From NCBI GenBank assembly GCA_013054445.1, contig JAAMPI010001014.1, positions 1-21,137 of the forward strand: a stretch of 21,137 nt of DNA, read 5' to 3'. Positions 10,232 through 19,788 of this stretch are shown piece after piece (positions within the stretch are counted from its first letter, which is position 1; the number at the start of each line of letters is the position of its first letter). The notes below the pieces were generated by a model that was given only the letters and a program-made list of their open reading frames with translations, ran no database searches and was not told where the DNA came from. The stretch is from Cudoniella acicularis. Its lineage: Eukaryota; Ascomycota; Leotiomycetes; Helotiales; Helotiaceae. The position numbers and the translations under genes are program-made.

Positions 10232-11234
10232 TGTGGGGGAAGGTTCAGCGAAGGGAAAAGGATTCGGAGAGCCTTTGAGGTCTTGGGAAACTCGGACTTG
10301 CAAATTACGTTCCTTAACATCAATTGACGCCTGAAGTAAATGCGCGATTAAAATGATAGGTTAGCATTTATCTCTAAACAAAGCCCCTTCGGAAGTAGCA
10401 AGGCTTGGGTGATTGAGTTCTAATAATGACTGTGGGGATAGAACTCCAAGCTTTCACTTGAATGATAAGTTAGAAACTAATAAACTTTCCCCCAGAGACA
10501 GATTTGGGTTCGCTTCTAAATATACAACTAATTACATTTCATAACCAGGACAAACTTAAGGCATATCCCCTTTTCTGTTTAGCAATTGTTCGTCCATTTC
10601 TCGCTAATCCCTAGCGTCTGTTTGCCGACTTTCAGTGAACACTCGCTAAGATTACAGGCCATGAAGCGTTGAAACCCCTTTCCTTTTTAATGATCACAAT
10701 GTACTTCTCGCTAGTTTACATCGTCTGTCAACTGACTTTCAGGGACCTGTTCGCTGAATTTACAGCGCTGGTAGCGCTAACACCCACTATCATCTGGCCT
10801 ATTCCGTATCTACTACTCACCTCCAAGAGGAAAATTGTTTAAAAATTGAAAGAAACGTCTGTAGATATAACAATAGAAAATAGACAGGGGTTTTCACGAT
10901 ATAAAAAAAAGCGGTTGTCTTTCGCGCTGCGCGTTAGCCAATCCCTTGATGTTAAGAAAAAGATGAAGGAGGAAAGGCACTTCAAAGGCTCAAGTATTTT
11001 AAAATATGCTAGGAGAAAATGCTTAAAATCCAACCGTAAAATCTTGCAGTGAATTCCTAGCTTTATATCTACATTGTTTCGAGTTTTAACAAGTAGTTAT
11101 TGTATTGTTTTAGAGTGTGCTTAAAAGCATATTCCTAGACGATACCTTCAAAATAATATTTAAGCTGAAAATGATTCTTCACCTGGTTCAAAAATTTATT
11201 ATCTATAAGAAGTTCTAATGTTTAATAGCTAGCT
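10232..11234. other. AT-rich intergenic region with a degenerate direct repeat
   Basis: This 1 kb spacer lies between the 3' ends of a (+) hypothetical gene and the (-) monooxygenase gene. It contains the direct repeat at 10598-10790. The stretch 10830-11230 is very AT-rich, with a Lys-rich open frame (10846-11052) that looks compositional rather than coding. It may be decayed repeat DNA, but no transposon domain is visible. Confidence 0.5.
10598..10790. repeat. Imperfect ~83-base direct repeat, period about 107-109
   Basis: Copy 1 runs from about 10598 to 10680 and copy 2 from about 10705 to 10790. Shared blocks in the same order are TTCTCGCTA (10598 and 10705), CGTCTGT (10615 and 10722), GACTTTCAG (10627 and 10734), TCGCT (10643 and 10751), TTACAG (near 10652 and 10760) and an AGCG-containing block (near 10664 and 10773). 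Offsets drift from 107 to 109, so the copies differ by small indels. They are too short to show an element type. Confidence 0.65.
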
Positions 11235-13254
11235 CTACGACCTTTGCGGAACAGCAAACCCAGAAAATAAATCGCTAATAAGCTCATGGTTCTCAACATC
11301 CACTACCAATGCAACATCTATTCATGTCGGCACTATAATGGCAACAGCAGAACAGTAGTGAACTTACGTTGATCCGGTCTCACGATTACAACAGCCCCCT
11401 TTGCAGCATCCACACCATAGAATTGGTAAGCATCTCCGTAGCCAGAGTTATAGCTCTCGTCGTCGATGTATATTTTGTGCAAATCTTGGTTCGTTAGTGT
11501 TAAACTTTGGAAACTCCTCAAGAGCCAAAGGGAGGGGGGACTTGCCTGTCATTCGCCATTTCCCTGTCACGGGTGTGAAATATTCTGGTATTTCTTCCTG
11601 TTGGATTGCTGTTCTTTCTCCGGATAAAACGAGGATCGTTTCAATGAAGCTGTCGATATCGTGACCTGGGGCAGTAAATTTGTGAATCGGACCTTCTTTT
11701 GAGAAGAGGTAGTCTCCCAGCTTGCAAGCAGCGTCAGCACATAACCGCTTTCAAAATCTTTTCATTGTAGACTCACCTTCTTCAATTTCTCCTTCGAACT
11801 CTCATTCCTAACATCCCCCGCAAAAACAGCAATCCTCCACCGCCCATCACTCGGAAAAGCCTTAACAAACTGCATCGCCTTCGCATCACAAAACCTCACA
11901 ACCAGTGTACTAGGAACCCTCATACCGACCACCAAATTGCTCGCAAGGCCCTGGTCACTCCACTTCTTCCTCGTAATAACCGAATCATCATAAGTAGACG
12001 TCAACCCTGCCGTGAACCTGCCCGCTTTCACAAACGTCTCGCTGAAATCCTCTTTCGCGACATGTGCGAAGCCTTTGGATGACATTTGTTTCGCCCATGT
12101 TCGGTCAAAGTCAATTAGGTTTGAGGCTACTTTTTCGCGCTCGATATTGTAGGTTTTGAGGAGGGACGCAGATGCGTGCCCGGTTAAGATGGAGGCGAGT
12201 TTCCAGCCGATGTTATAGCCGTCTTGCAAGCTGACGTTCATGCCTTGTCCTGCCTTTGGCGAATGAGTATGGCATGCATCACCTGTCAAGAAGACTCTAT
12301 TCGCAAGAGAGAAATGATCAGCGAGTCGCTGGCCGATGGAATATGCTGACCACCAATATGTGTCTGCGAATTCCATTTTATATGGCAAGAAGATTTCTTG
12401 AGCGGCTTTGTGTAGGTGGGAAAGGGTGACATCTTTGGGGTTAGTGCCCGAGGGATCTCGATGTAGAAACGCGCGAGGGAACCGCCTTCGCGGGGGATGA
12501 TCATGAGGCTTCCATGGGAGGAGTGTAGGACGACTTTCTTGCGGATGTCGGGAAAGTTGGTGCGTGGATAAATGTCCATCACCCCCCAGACAGAATCACT
12601 TGTGTCACCTATCATTTTGAATCCAAGAGAATGGCGGACTGCGCTGTGAGCTCCGTCACATGCCTTTGATATCTGAATCAGCCTCTAAGCTTGTAAAAAG
12701 CGGGTGAAGGAAGTTTAGCTACTCACCAAAACATATTTCGCTTTGCAACTCTCCACTTTGCCATCCTTCTCCGTTCTCACAGTAACACAATAGGCATCAG
12801 GATCTTCCGCTTTCTTCTCGTCAACCGCCACATCAACAACTTTATGCCCATACTCCACGTTGTCCCCATTGCACTCCTTCATCTTCCCCAACAACAACCC
12901 ATTCATCCTCGCCTGGTTCAAAATCACATGCGGACAATGACTCAAGCCCTGCACCGTATCAGGTGCTGATCTCTTCCTCATAATTCCTTTTGATTTTCCC
13001 CCTTCATCTTCTTCTTCCTGCCAGAATGCAAGCTCGAGAACATGGTAGCCTTCTCGGAGGAGTTCTTCGAAGAGAGAGAAGGATTCGAAAATTTCGACAG
13101 TGCGGCATTGGACGCCGTCTGCCTGACCGCGTTCTAGGGGTCCTGATCGCAAGTCGACGATTTTGTAGGGAATGTGGTGGAGAGAGAGCCAGGTTGCGGC
13201 TGCGAGGCCGGCGGAACCGGAACCGCAGATGAAGACTTCGGTTTTGGTTTCCAT
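11235..13254 (-). CDS. FAD-dependent phenol 2-monooxygenase-type hydroxylase with a one-base frameshift
   Basis: Five exons on the minus strand: 13254-12727, 12663-11777, 11720-11546, 11484-11368 and 11317-11235. The family (PHBH-fold phenol hydroxylases) uses FAD, NAD(P)H and O2 to hydroxylate aromatics. All three flavoprotein signatures are present: the dinucleotide fold GSGSAG at residues 11-16, the DG motif CDGAHSAVR at 178-186, and the GD motif GDACHTHSPKAGQGMN near 304-319. The C-terminal thioredoxin-like domain ends with GAVVIVRPDQ and FSGFAVPQRS. Start METKTEVF is chosen because it directly precedes the FAD fold. Exon 2 is 887 bases, one short of the 888 its phases need. Family similarity passes from one frame (RFYIEIP) directly into the next (SGTNPKD) at 12452-12454, where a run of three G on the + strand would be four in an intact gene. 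Read as given, the product stops at 12286-12288 after about 301 residues instead of about 596. The lesion is either a real mutation or a homopolymer sequencing error. Intron 3 is GC-AG. Confidence 0.85.
11485..11545 (-). other. GC-AG intron in the monooxygenase gene
   Basis: Intron 3 (61 bases) starts GCAAGT and ends AACCAAG, with a consensus CACTAAC branch site about ten bases before the acceptor. Splicing it restores the frame and the family-like join WRMT-DLHKIYIDDE. No GT donor nearby gives an equivalent join. GC-AG introns are a known minor class spliced by the ordinary spliceosome. Confidence 0.75.
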
Positions 13255-14132
13255 GCTGGATTCGAGTTTTTGAATTTTGAACTCGAGAGAAATTATACCA
13301 CGATCATTAAGTGTTGGTGTGTAATGGATGGAGTGAAGTGTTGATAAACCTGTACAACCGAGGTAACTTTCGTATATGTGAACCTGTTCACGACAGAACA
13401 CTCGAAGGGTATCTCGTATTGTACCTCAAGCAGACACAGAAAACCCAGGTGTTTTTATCTTCACAAAAACATTAATTGGCTCCCCTGGAATTGCAACTTT
13501 CAGCATTCAGGAATAAGTTCCGCGCTCCTGCATACAGGATGTCACTTCGTACCCACCGGCATCAACACAAGGTAATTGCAGTCGGCGTCTTCGGGTACAT
13601 TTCACCCCTGTGAGTGGATGGTTCAGGTTGCGTAACCGATTTGGGAGTATATACCACGTGGATGTCCGGCAGATTAAACTATTTGGCAGCTTTTGACAGC
13701 GCTTAAGATTCGATAGTAGAGCTCCAGGAGGGTGAGTAAGCTTAAGGTTGAAGTTGGTAAAAGCTTCTTTTGCTTTGCCGATCTCGGGAACGAGTGCGGG
13801 GAGTTTCACGGCAGATTCTTCAACCCAGTAAATGCGGGGAAGGCCCTCATTGGCTACATTAAATGGAACTTATCTGTTCCGATCTCACATCCATATTTAT
13901 CAAAGGTGTCAAGGCGGAAGATAGTGATAAAAAAATTGAGTGAATTATACAAATTGTTGAAACTATCCCCATCGCAAATTCGTACAGAACTCGTTCCTTC
14001 CGAAATCATGGTATCGTCCAAATCCCAAACCCAGCAAGAGGCATTCCCGAATTCCGCCTCATTAAAACAACATTAAAATTCAGATAATAATTTCAGGAAC
14101 AAGAAAAGAAAAGAATTTCCAACTCAAAGAAT
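13255..14132. other. Intergenic region upstream of the monooxygenase gene
   Basis: This holds the promoter of the leftward monooxygenase gene on the left and the 3' flank of the leftward RRxS-repeat gene on the right. Open frames up to 114 codons occur (for example 13732-14076, GTG start) but have no motif or splice support. A CACGTG E-box palindrome lies at 13655-13660, about 400 bases upstream of the monooxygenase ATG. Its role is unknown. Confidence 0.5.
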
Positions 14133-14766
14133 TCAATCCTTCCATTCCTCATCATCGTGATGAATAACTTGCTTCCCATTCTCATCCGTTCCGGGAGTCC
14201 ACAAGCTCAAAATGCTACCCCGCCTGTCTTGCCCGCGACTACCCTGGCTCCCTCGGCTCAACCGGTCTGCACGACTTCCCTTCCGCTTGCCGGGCGACTT
14301 TGGCATAACAAGCGTTTCCTCGGGAGTGTCATCGACGGCGTACTCGTGATCATCATGTAACAGGATATCTCTTCCTTTCGAATCTTTGCTACTCTTCCAG
14401 ATGCTCAAGACACTACCTCTCCGCTTGTCATTTTCCAAGTTGTTGAAGTGAGTGGTGGGCGCATTGGTATCGATTTTGGACCAGACGCTGGAGCGTCTTC
14501 TCTCGCGTGTGGCCCAGGTGTCTTTCTCGTCAGTGGTGAGGGACCAGTCTTGTGCGTGGTCCTCGGTGGTGGAGTGGCCGGATCTTGAAGAGGCGATGGA
14601 AGATCTTCTGCTGGAAATTCCGGATCCACGGCCTGTTGCTGTTAGCATGGTGAGAAAGGCATGTCGGAAGAAAGGGAAGCTTACGAAAATTTCTGGGAGG
14701 CTCCTGCAAGGTAGTCTCATCGAACTTGATGGTTGGGGGGTGAAGGGTCGTAGTAACAGTAGCCAT
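14133..14766 (-). CDS. Basic Ser/Arg-rich hypothetical protein with RRxS repeats
   Basis: Two exons, 14766-14685 and 14638-14133, are separated by a 46-base intron (GTAAGC donor, CTAACAG acceptor) and encode 195 residues. The start MATVTTTLHPP is chosen because it is the ATG of the only exon that joins in frame. The protein is hydrophilic and probably disordered. Two related modules are visible: RRGSVLSIW (residues 100-108) followed by GRDILLHDDHEY (116-127), and RRGSILSLW (166-174) followed by GKQVIHHDDEEW (182-193) at the C-terminus. A shorter relative, RRRSSVWSK, sits at 74-82, and further RRSS/SRRSS sites lie near 37-41. RRxS is the classic consensus for basophilic kinases such as PKA, so phosphorylation is a reasonable guess. 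Similar RRGS...HDD proteins exist in other ascomycetes as I recall them, without known function. A TATA-like box lies about 115 bases upstream. Confidence 0.82.
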
Positions 14767-17010
14767 TGTGATATCTGTGTTGTTTTGAAGTATTAAAAAG
14801 AAGTTTGTAGTTGATATATTTTTGATCGATCGTCTGTTGGATGAATCGGGATCAACTACTAACTTGAACAGGGGCACTCTTATATATACCTGTCAACTCT
14901 TCTTTTCTTTTAATCTAGACCTTGGAATTAGCTCAAAGTGCATCAAGCCAAGAGCTGAGCCAGCTTTGACTCTCCCCGCGAACCCCGCAGCTTAGCCCCA
15001 CTAAATCGTCATGACAAATGCGCCCAGACTTGACTTTACGCTGCCAAAGCCACCCGCTCGACGAATCAAACCCGCATGATCTTGTGGCTCGAGCGCGATA
15101 ATCTTTGACAGCGAATCGAATCTGGACCTCCCCAGCTTACAGCTGAAGCCGCTATCGTCTCGGTACTCTTGGCGACGCCGTAGTGCGTGGCAATCGCCAG
15201 AAGTTTATTGGCACAATTAAACCTTATCAAGACTTTGGCTTGACTCAACTCACGGCTACTCGCGGGTCTGAGCTTGGGGTTCGATTAGTGTGCTGACCAC
15301 CGATGATCACATGAAAGTAGCTTTTTGCCACTGTTGAGTAACTTCAAAGCGATAGTCGAGGTCAATCACATGACTCTACTCAGCCTCCTTTTTTCTTAGC
15401 GAGGGACACAAGTCAGTCGCACTTGAAGTGCTCCTGGGTATCGAAACTTGGTGTTTCGATGAGATTCCAGCTTAAAATTCTGTTGACAACCATTTCTCTC
15501 ACCAAACATTGGTGCCTACCTCGTGAAGCAAAAACCGGAGTAACGAGGGAATTATTACCCTGCAGGATATTTCCCGCAAGAAAAAATCCCTCAGAGATAG
15601 CGATACTTCAAGCTTAGTTCTTAATGCCTCATGTAAATAAGAAACTGGGTGCTTCATCTCTCTCAGTACCTTTCCTCAGTGGACAATTTACACGAGTCGC
15701 CATAGGAGATTGAGAGGAAGGCGCAGCTAGCGCAGCACACACCTTTTTTCTTTCCGCGTCATGATGGAAATTTTGGACAACCCGCACTTGAGAAAATTCC
15801 AGCCAAGGTGGCTCTCTTATGACTCCAAGGTCGCTTGACCGATATGAGAACGATGAGAGTTTGTTTGAACACATGAATAATTGGGATACTCGGTGAGAAT
15901 TACCTGCAGCTTGCGCAGATACCTACATCGCAGCAGAGTCATCCACGATATTTATTGATGTTACGTGTCAAACGCGTAGCCTTGACGATGGCAACATTAT
16001 CCTCAGGCTCCAGACCAGCTTTGCCTGCAGGACAGAGTGGAGCACCTGATAAAGAATTCACACGTGACCTTTGGTAGGATGGTCCCCCCTTACTCCTCTA
16101 CTTCTTCCAAAAACAGAAGGCCTTTTATGAATACTCTTTAAAGTTTTTGAGCTGTAGAAAATAGTAATCTATAAAGGCTAGACTATTTTAGTCTAAAAGT
16201 ATCGAGTAGGTCTTTTGCGATCTAGTATTTCTTGATTTTTAAGAAACTGATAATATAGAGAACTAGGAAGTCGGATGATTATGGTGTTCTATGATGTTTG
16301 AAATAACATAGAAATGTGTAAGAGAATTGCCTCGAATGAAAGGTTGACGGGCTCTGGATGCCTGACAGACCGTTGGCTGATTCTTCCCATTGATGCTTTC
16401 TCCCGATGGAACTATAACTTGAGGTAGCCCTTGAAACCTGAGAACTCTGGTCCTATTCTCTGTACCAGATCGAAAGTTTCGCTAATACGAGTAGCAGTAC
16501 TCAGAATTTTGCCTAGTCATCTGTTAATCTACGTGGCGAAATTTAATAACAACCTATGTGTGCAGAGCGATCGGCTGTTATGGCTTCAAAATATTTCAAT
16601 CCACTTACAGTCCATCCAATTATTAAAAGCTCCCCACCTATCGCTTCCGAGTTAACCGTGAAAATTACTCTTCACGTTAATCAACGGCTTCGTATGGCCG
16701 AGAATTTCAAAAATGACGAGTTTAACGCCAAAGGGGGCGTAAATGGAAGGTGAGAGGCGTATCATATAGAGTGGTTTTACTATCTGGAGAAGCTGGTTTT
16801 GCAAGCCTGGCGTGGAGGTGTTGTACGTAGAATTGTGGGCTAATATTTTAAAGTGGTATGACAATGGTCACAGTACTATATACCCTTCTGCTCACCGGTC
16901 CTGACCGACCATTCTAAGGAGAAAATGATTATAAGTCATAGATTGAAACTGATTACTGTCGCTCTAATCACTTGCATCGTGTTGATCGCGTTTACCTCTT
17001 TATTCTCACG
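14767..17010. other. Long gene-poor region, partly very AT-rich
   Basis: The left end is the promoter of the RRxS-repeat gene, and the right end is the 5' flank of the HET pseudogene. No frame has family motifs, and the longest are below 85 codons. The stretch about 16120-16300 is strikingly rich in TA steps (TCTATAAAGGCTAGACTATTTTAGTCTAAAAG), which would fit decayed repeat DNA. A CACGTG palindrome lies near 16062. I see no transposase remnant. Confidence 0.5.
14881..14888 (-). promoter_or_regulatory. TATA-like box of the RRxS-repeat gene
   Basis: TATATATA lies about 115 bases upstream of the minus-strand ATG at 14766, a plausible distance for a fungal core promoter with a short 5' UTR. Position and motif are the only evidence. 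Confidence 0.45.
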
Positions 17011-19202
17011 ATGTCCCGCTACACGCCTCTTCGAGATCCGCGTTCCATTTGGCTTCTGAGGTTGGCAAAGGATCCTGAATCTGGAAAGGCTTCATACGAT
17101 CTAGAAATTGAGTCGCTGGCTGAAGATCCAGATTATCTTGCATTGTCATATACTGTAAGTGTAATGGGGTTCATAATCCTGTTTGATTTTTTCTCTTGAA
17201 AAATTACATATTCCATAGCGGTATATTTAATCCCGTTGTCCTCATGTTCCCCTAAAATAGGAAATTACTAAATTCTTTCTCTAGTGGGGCTCTGTTCTCG
17301 AGTATGATACCGTACCTATTGCTGCCGAGGGCAATGAAACAAGCATGTTTTATGATTTTCATTGCGGCGAGGCTCTCTTCCAAATCCCCGCAACCCTTCA
17401 TGATGTTTTATTCTCCCTTGAGTCCGAGCCCCCCTTTACCCCATTAATATGGATAGACTTTTTCTGCATCAGTCAGGATGATCAGGAGGAGAAAGCTATC
17501 CAAATTCAGCTTATGGGAGAAATATATTCCACGGCAATTGGGGTAATCGTATGACTAGGAAATACTGTGCCCGAGTTGGAAAATTTCCTATGGCTCCATC
17601 AAGAGCTCCAGACGCCCTCTTAAAATTCGAGAAAAAGGGTAGAACACAAAATATCTTGAAACAAGGTCCGACAGAACTGTATTTCAGTCTCCCTGAGCTT
17701 GGATTCAAAATATCCAAAGAAAAATGGGACAAACTTTAGACAGATTATCTTCACTTCTATCGATCTCATCGCTAGTTCCATCGCGCTTGGATTTTCCAAG
17801 AGATATCTCTTGGACAAAGAGTGCTTATGCTCTGCGGAGGAACTAGCTTACCATGGCCAAAAATGCAATCTCTGGCTCGGATACTATACTCAGCACAATG
17901 GGGTTGGCCCCAGGGCATGAATAGAAAGGAAGCATACACAGGGATTGAAGCACTACGCTTGTCCAACATGTCAATCATGTGTCAAACGGGTGGGCCAGAA
18001 TCGTAAGGATTCATGGATGTCAAGAGCTTCTTGACAAATATCTCGGGACAGTGCACACCTGAAGCAAGATGGTTTACTTTCTTGATCTACCTCCTTGACC
18101 GCCTCTATCCCTAATTCGCAACTGACAATTGGAACAAGATATACTCTATCCTCGGGCTAGCTAATTTATTTCTACCCAAAGATAATGGCCCCAGCGATAC
18201 GTGTAGATTATCGCCTCTCAACTAGAGATGCTTACACTTCTATATCTGGAATTATTATTCAACACGCACCGAGACTAGCACTTCTATCTGCGGTCGAGGA
18301 TAAAGGACTACGAAAGATTCAAGACCTTTCTTCTTGGGTTCCGGACTTCAGCGTCAATCTTGTTGGGGAGGCACTCTCACATAGGGGTCTTGCGAGAGCA
18401 TACAATGCATCTCCAGTCCAAAATTTGACGGGCTTATTACAGTGTGAATGGAGACACATTGGCAGTTGAGGGGGCATATTTTGATCATGTGATTGATGTA
18501 TGTCCTCTAACGTTAGATATTGTTGGAAATTTGCGAACGTGTTTGGAGTTTTGCAATCGACTGGATACGATATACATACCCACCAAACAGCACTGTGTGG
18601 ATGCTCTTTGGAGAACAATGGTTGTTGATTCAGATGGGCCCACGCAAACATCAATTGGCTTCTATGACTGGGTGCGGGGCAAGCTGGCTTATGAGTTGGT
18701 ACATTATATGGGCATTGGGGATGACAAACAGACAGGGGATTATGTGAAAAGTCTGGACATTCTCGACCAGTTGCAGCCTTCTCCTCTCCCCTCAAAGGAT
18801 GAAGTAATGGAATATGCTGCATCGGTTGCGGTCCTTACAGTACTCCGCAACAATGACAAGCATGAATTCATCCGTGAAGGTGAGGAGATTCGGGATAGTG
18901 CTTTCATTAAAGTCGAAGGCCAACAGCGCCTTTTTACGAATCTATTCGAGCCTATCAGCGTCGATAAACGACTTTACCGCAGGTCTCGTGGGCACCCTGG
19001 CCTCGGACCAGCTTCCACGCTTCCAGGGGGTGAGATCTGGCTCTTACAAGGCGTAGCCGTGCTGCTCATTATGCGTACGCATCCAGAAAAGAGTAACATT
19101 CTCATCGGAGAGACTTACCTCCACGGCTTCATGCATAGTGAGATGCTGACTTCTTTGTTTATGAATAGAATTTCGCGTGTAAATATCAATCAGTGGATTT
19201 GA
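17011..19202 (+). pseudogene. HET-domain (heterokaryon incompatibility) pseudogene
   Basis: Exon 1 is 17011-17154 (MSRYTPLRDP to YLALSYT) and exon 2 begins at 17285 (WGSVLEYD) after a 130-base GTAAGT...CTCTAG intron. The HET core is clear: ALSYTWG across the splice, LIWIDFFCISQDDQEEKAIQ, and IYSTAIGVIV followed by a stop where WLG is expected. Later matches come in changing frames: HRAWIFQEISLGQRV (from about 17779), NKIYSILGLA (about 18130), VDYRLSTRDAY (about 18203), LSSWVPDFS, and a final open stretch 18444-19202 with GETYLHGFMHSE, the usual C-terminal signature of these proteins. Disabling lesions are stops at 17552 (TGA), 17737 (TAG), 17773 (TAG), 18004 (TAA) and 18112 (TAA), and frame changes near 17600-17620, 18185 and 18440. 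Functional HET proteins trigger cell death or non-self rejection; this copy could make at most a ~138-residue fragment of the HET domain. Expression of the fragment cannot be excluded. Confidence 0.9.
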
Positions 19203-19788
19203 ACATTGGTAGTTATCAAAAGGACCTCCATGGAGGTGGCTTAAATTTCAGAATTATCATCGTCTTGAAATGCAGTACATGGCCACGACATTTCCGGTTG
19301 TGAGCCTCCATCACAATATCGCTCAGTCATAGCGGTATGCAACCAGTTCCGAGATAGTTTTACTATACTAGCAGCCCACCTTATTAGGGATTTGTCCCTA
19401 AAACCTCGGGGCTTCGTCCCACCACACAACCCGAAACCACTTGAACAACCTCTGCATTCTTCACACCTTTGAACCTTTCACACCTCGGCAGCCACTCGTT
19501 GCCATGGATCCACATGAGGTTTGCACATTGGGGCCCTTCCCAGTCGCAAACGTGTACAGAACTGCCTTCAAGAAACATCAAAACCTGTCCGTTAGAAAAG
19601 GATGAATTCCTTCGTATTTTCAGTCTTACGCTCTCGTGTAGCTTGGGGATGGAGGCAAATCGAGATGTCGATTATCCGTAGTAGGTGACGTCGAAGTAAC
19701 TAGAATCCAAGGCCCCAACTGACGCAAATAGACGTATTATATATATACATTCACTTGTGACTTATCTAAAAAGGGGTATCATAGTTAC
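19203..19788. other. Intergenic region between HET pseudogene and GAS-like gene
   Basis: No coding content is recognised. A 14-base perfect palindrome (ACCTCCATGGAGGT, 19224-19237) lies just after the pseudogene. A hairpin with 7-base arms lies at 19384-19401. A TATATATATA run near 19740 sits just downstream of the GAS-like stop codon and probably belongs to its 3' flank. Confidence 0.55.
19384..19401. repeat. Perfect 7-base inverted repeat (hairpin)
   Basis: TTAGGGA and TCCCTAA are separated by TTTG. A similar but imperfect unit, GGGGCTTCGTCCC, follows about eight bases later, so this may be a decayed repeat unit present twice. Confidence 0.5.

Noticed and set aside
10846..11052. Lys-rich 68-codon frame
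   Set aside because: Its composition matches the AT-rich DNA. There is no motif, and the opposite strand is equally open.
13732..14076. 114-codon open frame on the + strand
   Set aside because: It has a GTG start, no recognisable motif and no splice support, and it lies in the spacer upstream of the monooxygenase gene. Its Lys/Ser-rich translation fits chance.
14452..14796. 114-codon + strand frame over the RRxS-repeat gene
   Set aside because: It is antisense to exon 1, the intron and exon 2 of a better-supported gene with repeated modules, and has no motif of its own.
15241..15300. GGTTCGATTAG resembling a tRNA T-loop
   Set aside because: The flanking bases do not form a T-stem, and no D-arm, anticodon arm or acceptor stem can be drawn at the right distances.
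16555..16610. MCAERSAV, resembling the zinc motif of cytidine deaminases
   Set aside because: An in-frame stop lies just upstream. The second motif (PCxxC) is absent, and the following residues do not match the family. A short match in an AT-rich spacer is best read as chance.
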